Source: Caenorhabditis elegans
Taxonomy: Eukaryota > Nematoda > Chromadorea > Rhabditida > Rhabditidae
Assembly: GCF_000002985.6 (NCBI RefSeq)
Contig: NC_003280.10
Coordinates: 1,984,001 to 2,048,000, forward strand
Length of the DNA: 64,000 nt
Direction of reading: 5' to 3'
A program made the position numbers and the translations under genes. This document shows, piece after piece, positions 42,930 through 53,703 of this stretch. Numbering within the stretch: the first letter of the stretch is position 1; each line of letters opens with the position of its first letter. The notes under the pieces were generated by a model, which did not search any database, was not told the origin of the DNA, and saw only the letters and a program-made list of their open reading frames with translations.

Positions 42930-43155
42930 TGCTTCCCTCATAATTAAAAATGGAAGAGTTTGCTGAAAAAGGCCATTTTGGCTCAGCCATATCGGGGGTA
43001 GATTTACGGCGCGTTGCGTGTCGCGTCGCGGCTCGATTTTAGTTGTAAAAATAAATGTATTTGTCCGTGTGGAGTGCACGACTTTCTTGCGCGCCGGCGA
43101 TTGTCAATAGAGCGCTAAAAATTCAATGAGGAAGGCCAGAACGCCGTGTGTAGCC
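42930..43155 (-). repeat. Dispersed repeat with GCGACGCGACACGCAACGCGCC core
   Basis: Plus-strand reading GTAGATTTACGGCGCGTTGC, GTGTCGCGTCGCGGCTCG, then GTGTGGAGTGCACGAC and GCGATTGTCAATAGAGCGC. Related copies lie at 51410-51555, 52391-53440 (interrupted), 53915-54030 (partial) and 63518-63745. Pieces are also fused to the BATH neighbourhood. Confidence 0.75.
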
Positions 43156-43305
43156 TCTTCGAAATGTACTAGCATAATGAGAATGTTTTCAAAATAAATG
43201 TAAGAAACACTTTTCATAAATTTAATGGCATTTTTCTGATAAAAACGCTTGAAATTCTACTGAAAAGTGAGAAAAAACAAGAAAATCTCAAAAAAAAAAC
43301 CGTTT

Positions 43306-43363
43306 TGCGCATCAGTTAAATAGCATTGTGTGCAAGTGCGTACTTCCTCGGCTACCGTAGTTT
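43306..43363 (-). promoter_or_regulatory. BATH upstream element
   Basis: TGCGCATCAGTTAAATAGCA then TTGTGTGCAAGTGCGTACTT and GGCTACCGTAG. It lies about 700 bp upstream of the BATH start at 42610, displaced by the two repeats in between. A partial second CTTCCTCGGCTACCGTAG follows at 43371. Confidence 0.6.
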
Positions 43364-43695
43364 AACTTAACTTCCTCGGCTACCGTAGTTGAGTCAATTT
43401 TTGGGAATTATTTATCGATTTGCAAGCGAATTTCAATGAAAACTAGAAGAATTGAGTAGTTTGACCAAGATTTCAGCAAAAAAATGGATGAAAAACTGTC
43501 GGAATCAAGGAAAACCAAGATTTGAAGAGCTAAAGAGGGAATTGATGTCAGATATTTTAGAAATGGACAAAAACATCAATAATTATTCAATTTTTGCATA
43601 CAAAAAAGGGTAAAAAGCGGAACTTTATTCGTAATTTCAACAAAAAATTATTTTTTTAAAAATGCGGGAGTATAAATAGAACTCGATCAAAAATA

Positions 43696-44798
43696 TCAAA
43701 GAAGAGCCAACGATTTACGGAAAAGAGCCGCCACCACAGTCGGATCCATGTCGGCCAAATCGCACATCAATGCCGCTTTGATCTCCTCGACTGTATTCAC
43801 TTTGGAGAGACAAGACTTCTGAAAAAAATCGTTTTTTCCCCGAAAATCACGAATATTCCCACTTTCAAATTGTCCAGCTGATATTTCTTGGCGATTTCAA
43901 GTTGATCCCTCATCGATTTTTCAGATTTTTCGATCAGAAACTCTTCGCATTTTCGAATTGCAACAGGTACATCGTACATGTGGGCCAAGTGAAGAATTCC
44001 TTCCACGTCATCATCTGAAATTTAAATTTATGTTTACTGCAGAAAGTAATTTTGAACGATTTTACCATCGATAACCGGTTCACCATACAGAACCTCCAGA
44101 AAATTCTGAAAATCGATGGAATTGATGGCTTCATGTTTGATCTCCGATTTATCAGCTTCCGCGAATGTTCCGAGAAGAAGAGACTTGAAATATGAAGAGT
44201 GGGAAGCGAGGAACTGAAAAGAAAATCGATAAATTTTTTTTAATGGCATAAAAAACACTAACTTTTCTGAGAACGAAGAACTTTTTGTCTTCAACTGCAA
44301 GAACCACATCGGAAAATTGTTCCTCAGATTTCTCGAAGCTTCTCAGCTTTTTCTTCGAGATCCCTGTCATTTTGGTGATCATGACAGTTGCTTCCATGAT
44401 GATACTGTCATTAACCAGGTGATCCTTCACTAGGGTATCCCAACTGACGAACTTACGTCGGCCAAATCCGCCTATACTTTGAAAAATGTAGGTAGAACTG
44501 TGTGACAGGCATTTTCCCGCCGAGGAAGTTAGTTTCAAGATGCAATCAGCGTTGATTTCCCAGGGTACGATGCCATCGGTTGGTCTCAGACAACGGAGGA
44601 AGACACCAACAAATTCTTCTTTGCGACAGAATGACAATTGCCTGAAAATAAAAAGCTGGAGATTATTCGAGAAGTGTATTTTCTATCTGACCATGGAATA
44701 TTGAAATGTTCTTCTTCGGGACCATAAAGAGTTTTTCCATCTTCCAATTTGGATACATTTTTGAACGTGTGAGTGAGATGAAACTCCTTTTTGACCAT
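43696..44798 (-). CDS. BATH (MATH+BTB) protein
   Basis: Exons in coding order: 44798-44692, 44641-44263, 44213-44066, 44014-43863, 43818-43696; 909 nt, 302 aa. MATH: VKKEFHLTHTFKNVSKLEDG to K-F-V-S-W-D-T-L and D-S-I-I-M-E-A. BTB: EEQFSDVVLAVEDKKFFVLR, FLASHSSYFKSLLLGTF, FLEVLYGEPVID. BACK-like tail: GILHLAHMYDVPVAIRKCEE, MRDQLEIAKKYQLDNLK, then SCLSKVNTVEEIKAAL and a stop after RKSLALL. Predicted CUL-3 substrate adaptor by family. The conserved upstream element lies about 145 bp before the ATG. No lesions seen. Confidence 0.88.
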
Positions 44799-44940
44799 TC
44801 TGGAGAGTTTTTCTGGAATTAGATACGAATTTTAAAAAATCCGATTTTTCTCACATTAGCCTGACTAAGAAAGTGTAAAGTGTTTTGAATTTTGATGAAA
44901 AATCGAGAAAAAACTATTAATTTCTGAAAAAAAAACCAAT

Positions 44941-44999
44941 GCTCGTCAATTAAAGTGCATTGTGTGCGCTTGCGGACTTCCACGCCTACCGTAGTTTGC
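44941..44999 (-). promoter_or_regulatory. BATH upstream element
   Basis: GCTCGTCAATTAAAGTGCAT, TGTGTGCGCTTGCGGACTTC, CACGCCTACCGTAGTTTGC; 143 bp upstream of the start at 44798. Confidence 0.65.
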
Positions 45000-45324
45000 T
45001 CGATTTTTTTTTTGAAATTTTCACGAATTCTATCGAATTTCTAATTCAAAACTGATTTTTTAGTGTTTTTCAGGCAAAAAAACACTAAAAAAGAGAAGGA
45101 AAAATGCTTATAAATCGCAAAGTTCAAGTTCTAAATTGCTGAAAAGGCGATTTTGCTTAAAAACCGCCCCCGAATATTCTTTTGGTTAGAAACTACCAAT
45201 ATTAATCAATTTTAGTCGCTAAAAATCGAAAAAAAAAAACAGAATTTTATTCAACAATGTCAACAATAACAAGTAACAGGGATAAAACAGTAACATAAAA
45301 CAGAAACATTAATTCCTCGAAAAA

Positions 45325-46463
45325 TCAATGAAAAGTCAGAGTTTTCTCGAGAAGAGCCGCCAGCACAGCCACATCCATTTCAGTCGAATCGCCAGCCAAC
45401 GCCGCTTTGATTTCATCGATTGTACTGATTTTCATGAGGCAGGACTTCTGAAAAATTGGATTTTTATTGATTTTTCGATTTTGTTTTTCAGGTTTTTACC
45501 TTCAAATTCTCCAGCTGATACTTTTTAGCGACTTTGAGCTTCTCCTTAATTGGTTTTTCAGAAAAATCGATGAGGAATTCCTCGCATTTTCGGGTTGGAA
45601 ATGGCATATCGTACATATGGGCCAAATGGAGAATTCCTTCGATGGTGTCCTCTGAAATTTGAATTTTTAGCTTATTTTTCTTGAAAATTTCTTGAAAATT
45701 CTTGAATTTCCCACCATCAATAGCCGGTTCGCCATACAGAACCTCCAAAAGATTCTGAAAATCCGTGGAATCAATGTCCTTGAGCGCGACTTCTGAAATC
45801 TCGGCTTCCTTGAAATTCCCGAGAAGAAGAGCATTGAAATAGGTGGAATGGGAGGCCAGGAACTGGAAAAAATCGATAAATTTTTACGAAAAATTGGAAA
45901 AAATCGAAAAAAAACCCCCGTACTTTCTTCAAAACATGGAACTTTTCATCTTCAACAGCGAGAACTACATCGGAAAATTCTTCCTCGGATTTCTCGAAGC
46001 TTCTCAGCTTTTTCTTGAGAATTCCAGTCATATTGGTGACCTTAACAGTTGCCTCAGCAATAATAATATCATCAATTATGTAATCCTTCGCCAGCATCTC
46101 CCAACTAATAAATTTCTTCCATCCGTAGACGATATTCTCCAAATTTGTGAATTTAACGGTGGTTTTTTCCGTAGATCGTTTTCCGCAAGAATTTTTCAGC
46201 GTAAATTCGAATTCGGCATTGATGCACCATGTTTCTTCAGTTTGTCCCAGTATATTGCAGTGTAGATAGACTGCCATGTCTTCTTTCTTGTGAGAAACTG
46301 CCATATACCTGAAAAATTGAGAAATTTGATTACTTCTGGAAAAAATTGACCATTGAACGTTGAAATGCTCTTCACTTGGGCTCAGAAGAGTTCCTTCGTC
46401 CTCTAATTTCGATACATTTTTGTAAGTGTGGAAGAGCTGGAATTCCTTGTTTGTGGCGACCAT
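45325..46463 (-). CDS. BATH (MATH+BTB) protein
   Basis: Exons in coding order: 46463-46351, 46308-45924, 45862-45715, 45651-45500, 45447-45325; 921 nt, 306 aa. MATH starts VATNKEFQLFHTYKNVSKLE; its second exon has VYLHCNILGQTEETW and KKFISWEMLAKDYIIDD. BTB: EEEFSDVVLAVEDEKFHVLK, FLASHSTYFNALLLGNF, NLLEVLYGEPAID. Tail: GILHLAHMYDMPFPTRKCEE and SCLMKISTIDEIKAALAGD, ending EKTLTFH. All splice sites are canonical. Predicted CUL-3 adaptor. The upstream element lies about 135 bp before the ATG. Confidence 0.88.
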
Positions 46464-46597
46464 TTGGCTGAAATTTTTGATTTTTCGAGTTGAAAATACT
46501 GAATTTTCTGGTTTTTGTGACAAAAAAGCAACTTTTTTCGACAAAATGCGCCTGAATACCGATTTTTTATCGAAAAATCCCAAAATAAAAATGTTTA

Positions 46598-46655
46598 CGC
46601 GTCAAGTCTGGTGTATTGTGTGCATTGCGGACTCTATGTTGCTTACCGTACTTGG
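46598..46655 (-). promoter_or_regulatory. BATH upstream element
   Basis: GCGTCAAGTCTGGTGTATTG, TGTGCATTGCGGACTCTATG, TTGCTTACCGTA; 135 bp upstream of the start at 46463. Confidence 0.65.
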
Positions 46656-46838
46656 CCGCTTTTTCTGTCATTTTTTAAATCGAAAAGTGACTTTTTGGCA
46701 GGAAAATGTCGGAAAGTTGATGAACACCGCTTATTTTAACTGCCGCAGATTAAAAACAACAAGGATTCATTCAAAATTTCAACAAAAAACAAGGATAGAA
46801 TAGTTAAGGTAAAAAATTAACAAATTCGATCGTAAAGA

Positions 46839-47938
46839 TCAATGAAGAGCCAGTGATTTTCCGAGAAGAGCCGCCAGCACACTCAAATCCATTTCAATTG
46901 GATCGCCTGTCATTGCCGCTTTGATATGATCGACAGTTTCGATTTTTGAGAGACAATGCATCTGAAAAATTTGATTTTTAGAGTTTACACAGACCGGGAG
47001 AGCTTTTTTACCTTCAACTTCTCCAGCTGGAATTGCTTAGCGATTTTAAGCTTCTCCTTTATCGATTTTTCAGACAAATCGATAAGGAATTCCTCGCATT
47101 TGCGAGTTGGGAACGGCATATCGTACTTGTCAGCCAAATCACGAATTCCTTGAACAGTTTCCTCTGAAATTTACAATTACTAGTTGAATTTTATGCATTT
47201 TTTACCATCGATAGCCGGTTCTCCGTGCAACACCTCTAGAAGATTCTGAAAATCGATGGAGTTGATATCCTGAAGTGTATATTCTGATTTTTCAGCTTCT
47301 TCCTCGCATTTTCTCAAAAAGAGTGTCTTGAAGTGTGAAGAATGAGAGGCGAGGAACTGAAAAATATTACTGAATTCAAAAAGGAAAATGGGAAAAATAA
47401 ACCTGCTTCAAAACGTAGAACTTCTCGTCTTCGACAGTCAGAATCACATCGGAAAACTCCTCGTTCGACTCATCGAATGTTCTGAGCGTTTTCTTCGGAA
47501 TTCCCATCAAATTTATGATTTTTACAGTGGCTTCCATGATGATGACGTCATCGATCAGGTAATCCTTGATCATTGCGTCCCAACTAACCAATTCAGCAGT
47601 TCCAAATCCTGTTGAGGTCGAAAATTTATACTTAAAATCTATTGAAATTCGTTTCCCACTCGAGTTTTTGAGTGCAAGATCGTATTCAGTATCAATGGAC
47701 CACGCGGATGCACTCTCTTCCGATTTATAGCAATAAAAATATACTCCCAATTTTTCTTTCTTGTGAGAAATTGACATATTCCTGAAGATCATTTTATATA
47801 TCAATAAAATATCATAAAAGCTTACCAATCAACATTGAAATGATCTTCATCGGGACTATACAAATATTTTCCGTCCTCCAACTGTGATACATTCTTGAAA
47901 ATGTGCCTGAGCGTGAATTTCTTTTCAGTGGCGACCAT
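46839..47938 (-). CDS. BATH (MATH+BTB) protein
   Basis: Exons in coding order: 47938-47826, 47781-47403, 47356-47206, 47163-47012, 46961-46839; 918 nt, 305 aa. MATH: VATEKKFTLRHIFKNVSQLE, later VYFYCYKSEESASAWSIDTE and ELVSWDAMIKDYLIDDVIIM. BTB: NEEFSDVILTVEDEKFYVLK, FLASHSSHFKTLFLRK, NLLEVLHGEPAID. Tail: GIRDLADKYDMPFPTRKCEE and MHCLSKIETVDHIKAAM. Intact. Predicted CUL-3 adaptor. Confidence 0.88.
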
Positions 47939-48374
47939 TTCGAAGAGTCTTGCTGAAAATTAAAATTATTAAAGTCGCAAAAACTGAAAATGAGTGGGTT
48001 AGCATCAATAGATTTAATAATTTATTCGTTTCGGAACATTTTTTTTAAATGAAAATACTGAAATTGTGAACGAAAATATGGAAAATATATCGAAAAACAA
48101 ACTGGAAAATCACAAAAAAAACGGATTGCGCGTCAATTCAGGTGCATTGTGTGCAATGTGAACTTTTTCGCTTACCGTAGTTTTGCGAGATTTCTTTTTC
48201 GATTTATTGATTTTTTTTTGAAACTCTTGCCCATATTAATTTGCTTTTTCTTGTTTTTTATCGAAATTTAAATGGAAAAATTATTTTAAGTACTATATAA
48301 TTTTTATTCAACAGAATAAATTCAAAAATTCCCCAAAATCATTTTTTCTGTCGATTGTTATTCTTTTTTCAACA
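47939..48374. other. Intergenic with one upstream element
   Basis: Contains the BATH upstream element at 48126-48180 and otherwise A/T-rich sequence. Confidence 0.5.
48126..48180 (-). promoter_or_regulatory. BATH upstream element
   Basis: TTGCGCGTCAATTCAGGTGC, ATTGTGTGCAATGTGAACTT, TTTCGCTTACCGTAG; about 190 bp upstream of the start at 47938. Confidence 0.65.
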
Positions 48375-48562
48375 GACTTCAAACTAATGCGCCCGAAAGG
48401 CTCGAAAAATTGTCTTTAAAATTTGCAAATACAGTGTGAAACTATCACTTTCCGTATAAAAATATTTGGAAGAAAGAAAAAACTAAATTTGAATGCGCGC
48501 GCAGAAGGTGTTCAACAGAGCGCGTTTGCTTTTCGAGCCTTTCGGGAGTATTAATTTGAAGT
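48375..48562. mobile_element. MITE with ACTTCAAA ends
   Basis: The left end ACTTCAAACTAATGCGCCCG(AAAGGCTCGAAAA) and the right end TTTTCGAGCCTTTCGGGAGT(ATTAATTTGAAGT) form an imperfect terminal inverted repeat of about 33 bp; 188 bp long. BTB homology starts immediately at its right edge. Confidence 0.75.
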
Positions 48563-49137
48563 ATGTTCAGCCAACGAAGGAACGGATGCAATTCTGGTGA
48601 TTGGAGACAAGAAGCTTCATGTTTCCAAAGCGGTAAGTGGCAAAAAATGTTTATGTTTCTAATTCCATTATTATTTTCAGTTCCTCTCCTTCCACTCAAA
48701 CTTCTTCCGTAAACTTTTCTCATCAAATTTCAAAGAATCTGAAATGACTGAGATTCCAATCAAGGATGTTACGTACGAGGACTTTTGCCTGATGCTGGGC
48801 ACAATCTACCCGAGAACAATTTTTCCAAATGGTAAAAATATTTTCTCAATAGTTCAAATATAAATCATTAAGATGTTTTAACTTTTCATTGAAATTCCTT
48901 TTTTCAGATGAAACTTCCGAGAAACTTCTCGAAATGGCTGATCGTTTCCTGATTCCAGCTGTAACTAATATTGTGGAACAGCAACTTCTCTACAACAGCC
49001 AAATGCAAAATGAAAAACTGATTCGCTTGGCAGATCAATATCAAATGAAAATGCTTCTCAATAAATCGACTTGGAAGGTGGATTCACTCGAAAAAGTGAA
49101 GGAGTTAATCAAAACCTTGGAGTACGAGAAGCTTTAA
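48563..49137 (+). pseudogene. BTB gene fragment lacking its N-terminal domain
   Basis: Exons: about 48563-48632 (SANEGTDAILVIGDKKLHVS), 48681-48831 (FLSFHSNFFRKLFSSNFKES, later MLGTIYPRTIFPN), 48908-49137 (ETSEKLLEMADRFLIPAVTN, QYQMKMLLNKSTWKVDSLEK, stop after LEYEKL). The BTB and following helices are intact and in frame, but there is no in-frame ATG and the N-terminal domain present in the minus-strand relative at 59089-60087 is absent, replaced by the MITE. Unless a downstream Met is used it is a dead fragment. Opposite strand to the BATH array. Confidence 0.65.
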
Positions 49138-49485
49138 CTTCGCTGGATTCTAATTTTTTCTTCTATTTTTGTCGTTGTTGTTGTCCTTTACTGTTGACTT
49201 TTCGAATAAAATCACGATGTTTTGTTATAAACTGAAACAGACGAAATGGATTCGAAAATTGCCAATTTGGTCGAGTGGAAACCTTTTTTTCACAGAAAAT
49301 TAGCTAAAATTTCGGCTTCTTCATTTTCAAGCGATTTCTGAGTAATCCACCACGAATGTCGAATTTATTTTTGTTGAAATACGAAATAAATTGATTAAAT
49401 TGAGTTTTCCATGTTTTATTTCGAAGAAAATCAAGTTTTTGAAGAGAATTTTAATTAAAAAATCGTCAAAATTGGTTTAAAATCC
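49138..49485. other. Spacer sharing BATH-promoter sequence
   Basis: 49268-49470 matches, in the same orientation relative to transcription, the region 55936-55600 upstream of another BATH gene (shared TCGAGTGGAAACC, GGCTTCTTCA, AAGCGATTTCTGAGT and AAATTGATTAAATTGAG blocks). Confidence 0.6.
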
Positions 49486-49545
49486 TGCAAACTACGGTAG
49501 ACAATGGAGTACACAGTGCACATGATACACCAGAATTGACGCGCA
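49486..49545 (+). promoter_or_regulatory. BATH-type upstream element, plus orientation
   Basis: CTGCAAACTACGGTAGACAA, TGGAGTACACAGTGCACATG, then CCAGAATTGACGCGCAAAC; 92 bp upstream of the plus-strand ATG at 49637, oriented to that gene exactly as in the minus-strand BATH genes. Confidence 0.65.
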
Positions 49546-49636
49546 AACAGATTTTTGAGATTTTGATTCGATTTTTCTCTTTTTTGCTTGAATTCTGTAT
49601 TTTCAGACAAATTTTAAATCAATTTTCAATCAAAAA

Positions 49637-50522
49637 ATGGAACCTTGTCGCGATACGAATGAAATGGTGAGTAGAAACAAATGATGACAAGTAGTATGAA
49701 GATTATTTTACTTTAAAAAGATTTCCAGAAAAAATTTTCTGAAAAAAATTTTTTTTTTCCTTTTAGAAGTTTCTTGAACTTTCCAAAAAAATTATTGATA
49801 TTTCTTTAAAAAATTCTCAGTTTCTAGAAGTCCCACTAATCTTTATCTTATTTTTTGACGTTTTTCGAAATAATTGGTTGTTTCCAGAAATTGATATCTA
49901 AAAAAAGGCCATTGAAAGTTCCTCAAGGTTTCATACATCGCACAAAAAATTCTCTCGTTCTCAAAATATGTTTTTTTCTGATTTTCAGAGAACCCCAAAC
50001 CAATATCTCTTCCAAAAACAAAAAAAAATTCAAGTTTTCCTAAACTATAGTGCTCCTACCGTACTGCAAAAGTACCCTAGTACTGCATTCCGACCATATC
50101 CTCAAACCAATACCACTTCAAAAGACGAAAAGTCAATTTGTCCAAATCCCAGTCTACAAACTAAAAAATGAGACCCTGTCATGGAACAATACGAAATTAG
50201 AAAAAAAAAATTATAAAATAAGTTTTGAATATCTTACAGATTTCCGAGTCTCAAAAGACAAAGCTCGCCGAAAAATACGGAGAAGAAGAAGTACGACTGG
50301 TTGAGGTAAGGTTTTAAAAATGAGAAACGTAGCTATATTCAATATTTGTAGAGATATCTTCACAATTCGGGTAAATCGATGAGCTTGAAGAGCTATAAGT
50401 CCACGTTGGAGACTCGTAAAGCAAGATGCACAACGGACGCCCAAAAAGGCGGAATAGAACTCGATCCCGTGATATGGAGAAAGATAGGAGAAAACAAGCT
50501 CTATTGGATAAGAAGAATTTAG
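49637..50522 (+). CDS. Unrecognised 88-aa protein gene
   Basis: Exons 49637-49666, 50240-50305, 50352-50522 join in frame: MEPCRDTNEM, then ISESQKTKLAEKYGEEEVRL, then RYLHNSGKSMSLKSYKSTLE, ending KIGENKLYWIRRI. Donors are gtgag and gtaag; acceptors acag and gtag. The first exon is echoed by a diverged copy of its sequence (AATGAGACCCTGTCATGG) at 50168, just before exon 2. No domain recognised. It shares the BATH-type upstream element although it is neither MATH nor BTB. From about 50430 a second frame is open and strongly basic/acidic (next entry), so the true 3' exon structure is uncertain. Confidence 0.45.
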
Positions 50523-50793
50523 AGCAGAAGATGAAGGAGGAGACACACTTGAAAAGAGAGGAAGAACGGACCAAGAAAAGATAAGAACATCTCAAACAAA
50601 AACAGGAAGAAAAAGAGAAAAAGAAAAAAGATGCAACAAACAAAAAGAAGAACAAGAAGATTGCTAAAAAAAGTTAGGCAACAAGGTATTCAGAATCCAG
50701 CAATCGAGGAAGATTCCAGCAGTGCTGGTGGAGATCTGGATGACGAAACTACTCCACTGCTGAAGAAGAAAAGCTCACAAAACCCATCCGGCT
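50430..50793 (+). other. Overlapping Lys/Glu-rich reading frame
   Basis: In the frame shifted from the preceding model: HNGRPKRRNRTRSRDMEKDR, then LDKKNLEQKMKEETHLKREE, a stop at 50581, then KQKQEEKEKKKKDATNKK, and a tail IEEDSSSAGGDLDDETTPLL near 50700-50780. It looks like a coiled-coil, charged C-terminus with one or two lesions. It may be the ancestral end of the same gene. Confidence 0.35.
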
Positions 50794-51063
50794 AAACTCT
50801 ACTCATTGTCGAGTTCGAACTATCATGTATTACAGTGGTTCACCACTCTCTTCAAATTGTGTTGTAATACAAATTGTGTTTTAAATTCAAATTGTGTTGT
50901 AAATTGTGTTGTAATTTGACTTTCTTTTCGGCTCCCTGCATGTCGTGGGACTCAAATTCATTGTGAGTATTGTACCACTTATTTTCCTTTTACACACTCT
51001 TTCTCTGCTCACCTTCGTGAATTGTCGATGGTATTCCTCGTTTCCCCCTTTGCCACACTCTCT

Positions 51064-51180
51064 CGGAATCAAGGGTGTCAATGTCCCGTAAAAATTAAAA
51101 AAACGGGACAACGGGACGTCCCGTTCCCGTGAAAACACCCCAAAAACGGGATAAACGGGACACGGGACTTGACACCCTTG
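51064..51180. mobile_element. Short inverted-repeat element with AAGGGTGTCAA ends
   Basis: AAGGGTGTCAATGTCCCGTA at the left and ACACGGGACTTGACACCCTT at the right. The interior repeats CGGGACAACGGGACGTCCCG palindromes. About 115 bp. Confidence 0.6.
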
Positions 51181-51260
51181 ATCCGGAAGAAATGGATCCG
51201 ACTGTCGTGGCGGCTCTTCTTAAAAAATCAACGGCTCTTCATCGCTCCGCCAACATTTAA
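51180..51260 (+). pseudogene. BATH C-terminal fragment, plus strand
   Basis: The frame DPEEMDPTVVAALLKKSTAL HRSANI-stop matches the end of the BATH last exon (MDPTVVAALFRKSLALL). The preceding part is replaced by the short inverted-repeat element. Orphan fragment in opposite orientation to the array. Confidence 0.65.
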
Positions 51261-51786
51261 ATTTCGCCTTCTGATTCAATAGAAAAATATTATTTCCTGT
51301 TTTAGTCTCGTTCAATAGTTAAAATTTATCCATGTCAAATAAAATACCGCATTTTTTATTCTTTAATCAATAAATTCTGACGCTTTCGGCTCACATCTTT
51401 TTTTCACCAGAAACCCGGGCTCCTCGCCTTCCTCATTGCATTTTCGCGCTCCATTGACAATCGCCTGCCGGACAACGCGTGGGAAAGTTGTGTATTACGA
51501 GCCATGACGCGACACGCAACGCGCCGTAAATCTACCCCGGCCGTGGCGCCGTCCAAATGACAAATTCTTGTATTTCAAAATATGCGGAAGCCAGAAGCGC
51601 GTGCAGAAACCCGAAAAATACCAAGCCCCTCCATCTGATTGGTTGAAAACTGGGCGGAGCGAATCTCTGATTGGTCGCAGTTTAAATTTTGGTTTTTAAT
51701 TATTTTGAAGCAAAATTTATGTCATTTCAAAGTGATAAAAAATATATCATGCAAATAAATATATACAAAGTAAGTATATTCACAAA
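51261..51786. other. Repeat-rich spacer
   Basis: 51410-51555 is a copy of the GCGACGCGACACGCAACGCGCC repeat; the rest is A/T-rich with no gene. Confidence 0.5.
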
Positions 51787-52390
51787 TTAGTAAATTTCCA
51801 ATGATATCACAAGAAGATCCGCCAACAAAATTGAATCCTTCCAGCCAGCAGCCAATTTCGCTTTGATATTATCGATTGAGTCGATTTTTTCGATGCAATT
51901 ATTCTGAAATAAAACCATATTTATAATACTGATTTTTTTTAAATAAATGGCTTCTACCACAAGGTTCTCCAGTTGGTAGTTCGTAAGCTCATCGTTGAAA
52001 TTTTCCGATTTTTCGCTCAAAAAATTCGCGCATTTTTGGTGTAGACGATGAATTTGAAGCCTGCAAGCCAAGTGAATGACCGCGTGGATCGTGCTCTCGG
52101 AGATTTGGAGCAAAAAATCCACACATTTTTGGACTATAAGCTTCATCTCAAGCTTGTGAGCCAGGTAGAGAATTGCGTGGGCGGTGTGGTCTGAAATTTG
52201 GATTTTTAAAATAATTATTCTCTTTTCCGTTCGCTTTTTCCACCTTCAACGTCAGATTCTCCGTATATAACCTCCAAAAGATTCTGAAAATCCGCTGCGC
52301 TGATGTTCTGAAGTGTGACATGGCGATCCTTGAAGTAGCTGGTATGCGTCGCTAAGACCTGAAAAATAACGAAATTCTTTCTTTTTTCGA

Positions 52391-53440
52391 AATGGCACGG
52401 GGTTCTGGCCATCCTCATTGAATTTTCGCGCTCCATTGACAATCTCCTGCCGGAAAACGCGTGGAAAAGTGTCGTGTACTCCACACGGACAAATACATCA
52501 GTTTTACAACTAAAAACAAGCCCACTGCAACTTTTTTCGAACGAGGGACGAGGCAAAAAGGTTTCTAGGCCATGGCCGAGTCCCCGACAAATTTCAGAGG
52601 CCATTTATCTTGCTTTGTTTTCTGCGTGTTTTCTTTCGTTTTTCACCGATTTTTTCCGTTTTTTCTTATCAAAACTAATAAATAAATATTTTTTGCAGAT
52701 GCTAAAACAATTTCCAAGTGAAAAAATTGTGAATTCAGTCGGCAAGTAGCGGTAAAAGTGGTCAATGTAATATGATGGATTACGAAAATACAAAACCCAA
52801 ACTTTTTCCCAAACATGATACATATGCTGTTTAGATGCTAAAAGTACCTGATTATCATAACGAGACCGCTGAAAAAGTTTTGAGATTTTCATAATTCAAC
52901 TTTTTGTGCCAAAATCTCGACTTTTTCACAAAAAAAGTTGAATTTTGAAAATCTCAAAACTTTTTCCGCGGTCTCGTTATGATAATCAGGTACTTTTAGC
53001 ATCTAAACAGCATATGTATCATGTTTGGGAAAAAGTTTGGGTTTTTTATTCCCGTAATCCATCATATTACATTGACCACTTTTACCGCTACTTGCCGACT
53101 GAATTCACAATTTTTTGACTTGGAAATTGTTTTAGCATCTGCAAAAAATATTTATTTATTAGTTTTGATAAGAAAAAACGGAAAAATCGGTGAAAACCGA
53201 AAGAAAACACGCAGAAAACAAAGCAAGATAAATGGCCTCTGAAATTTGTCGGGGACTCGGCCATGGCCTAAGAAACCTTTTTGCCTCGTCCCTCGTTCGA
53301 AAAAAGTTGCAGTGAAGCCGCGACGCGACACGCAACGCGCCGTAAATCTACACAAAATCTGAGAGATTAATCTCTCCGACCCAAAATGGCCTAGTTCGGC
53401 AAACTCTGCCATTTCGATTGATTAGGGAAGCCAGAATTCC
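52391..53440. repeat. GCGACGCGACACGC repeat split by a palindromic MITE
   Basis: The left part (TTTTCGCGCTCCATTGACAA to TACAACTAAAAACAAGCC) and the right part (AAGCCGCGACGCGACACGCA to GGCCTAGTTCGGCAAACTC) together make one copy of the dispersed repeat, interrupted at 52523-53314. Confidence 0.75.
52523..53314. mobile_element. 792-bp palindromic MITE with CACTGCAACTTTTTTCG ends
   Basis: The arms are near-perfect inverted repeats of about 380 bp around a short centre at about 52905-52935. The ends are CACTGCAACTTTTTTCGAAC and its complement. The 5 bases AAGCC flank both sides (52518-52522, 53315-53319), a clear target duplication. No coding. Confidence 0.88.
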
Positions 53441-53703
53441 GTAAAATGGCCAAATTCCATACTTGCTCATGAACGAAAAAGTCCCGGCCTTCCACAGAAA
53501 TCGCCAAATCTGTGCTCATATTGTCGAATTCAAAGTTTTTCAGCACTTTTTCACAACTTCCAGTCATTTCTATAATCTTAACAATCGCTTCCACCTCGAC
53601 AGTATCCCATGGCGACGACATTGATTCCCCATGGAGCTCCTGCATAATTTTCCAATTTCCGGCACGACAAATTGACTCCGAATCCATTTTTCTCACAGGA
53701 AAG

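Noticed and set aside
30900-49140. Operon of BATH genes
   Set aside because: Intergenic gaps are 370-1100 bp, and each gene has its own conserved upstream element, unlike the roughly 100-bp spacing of worm operons.
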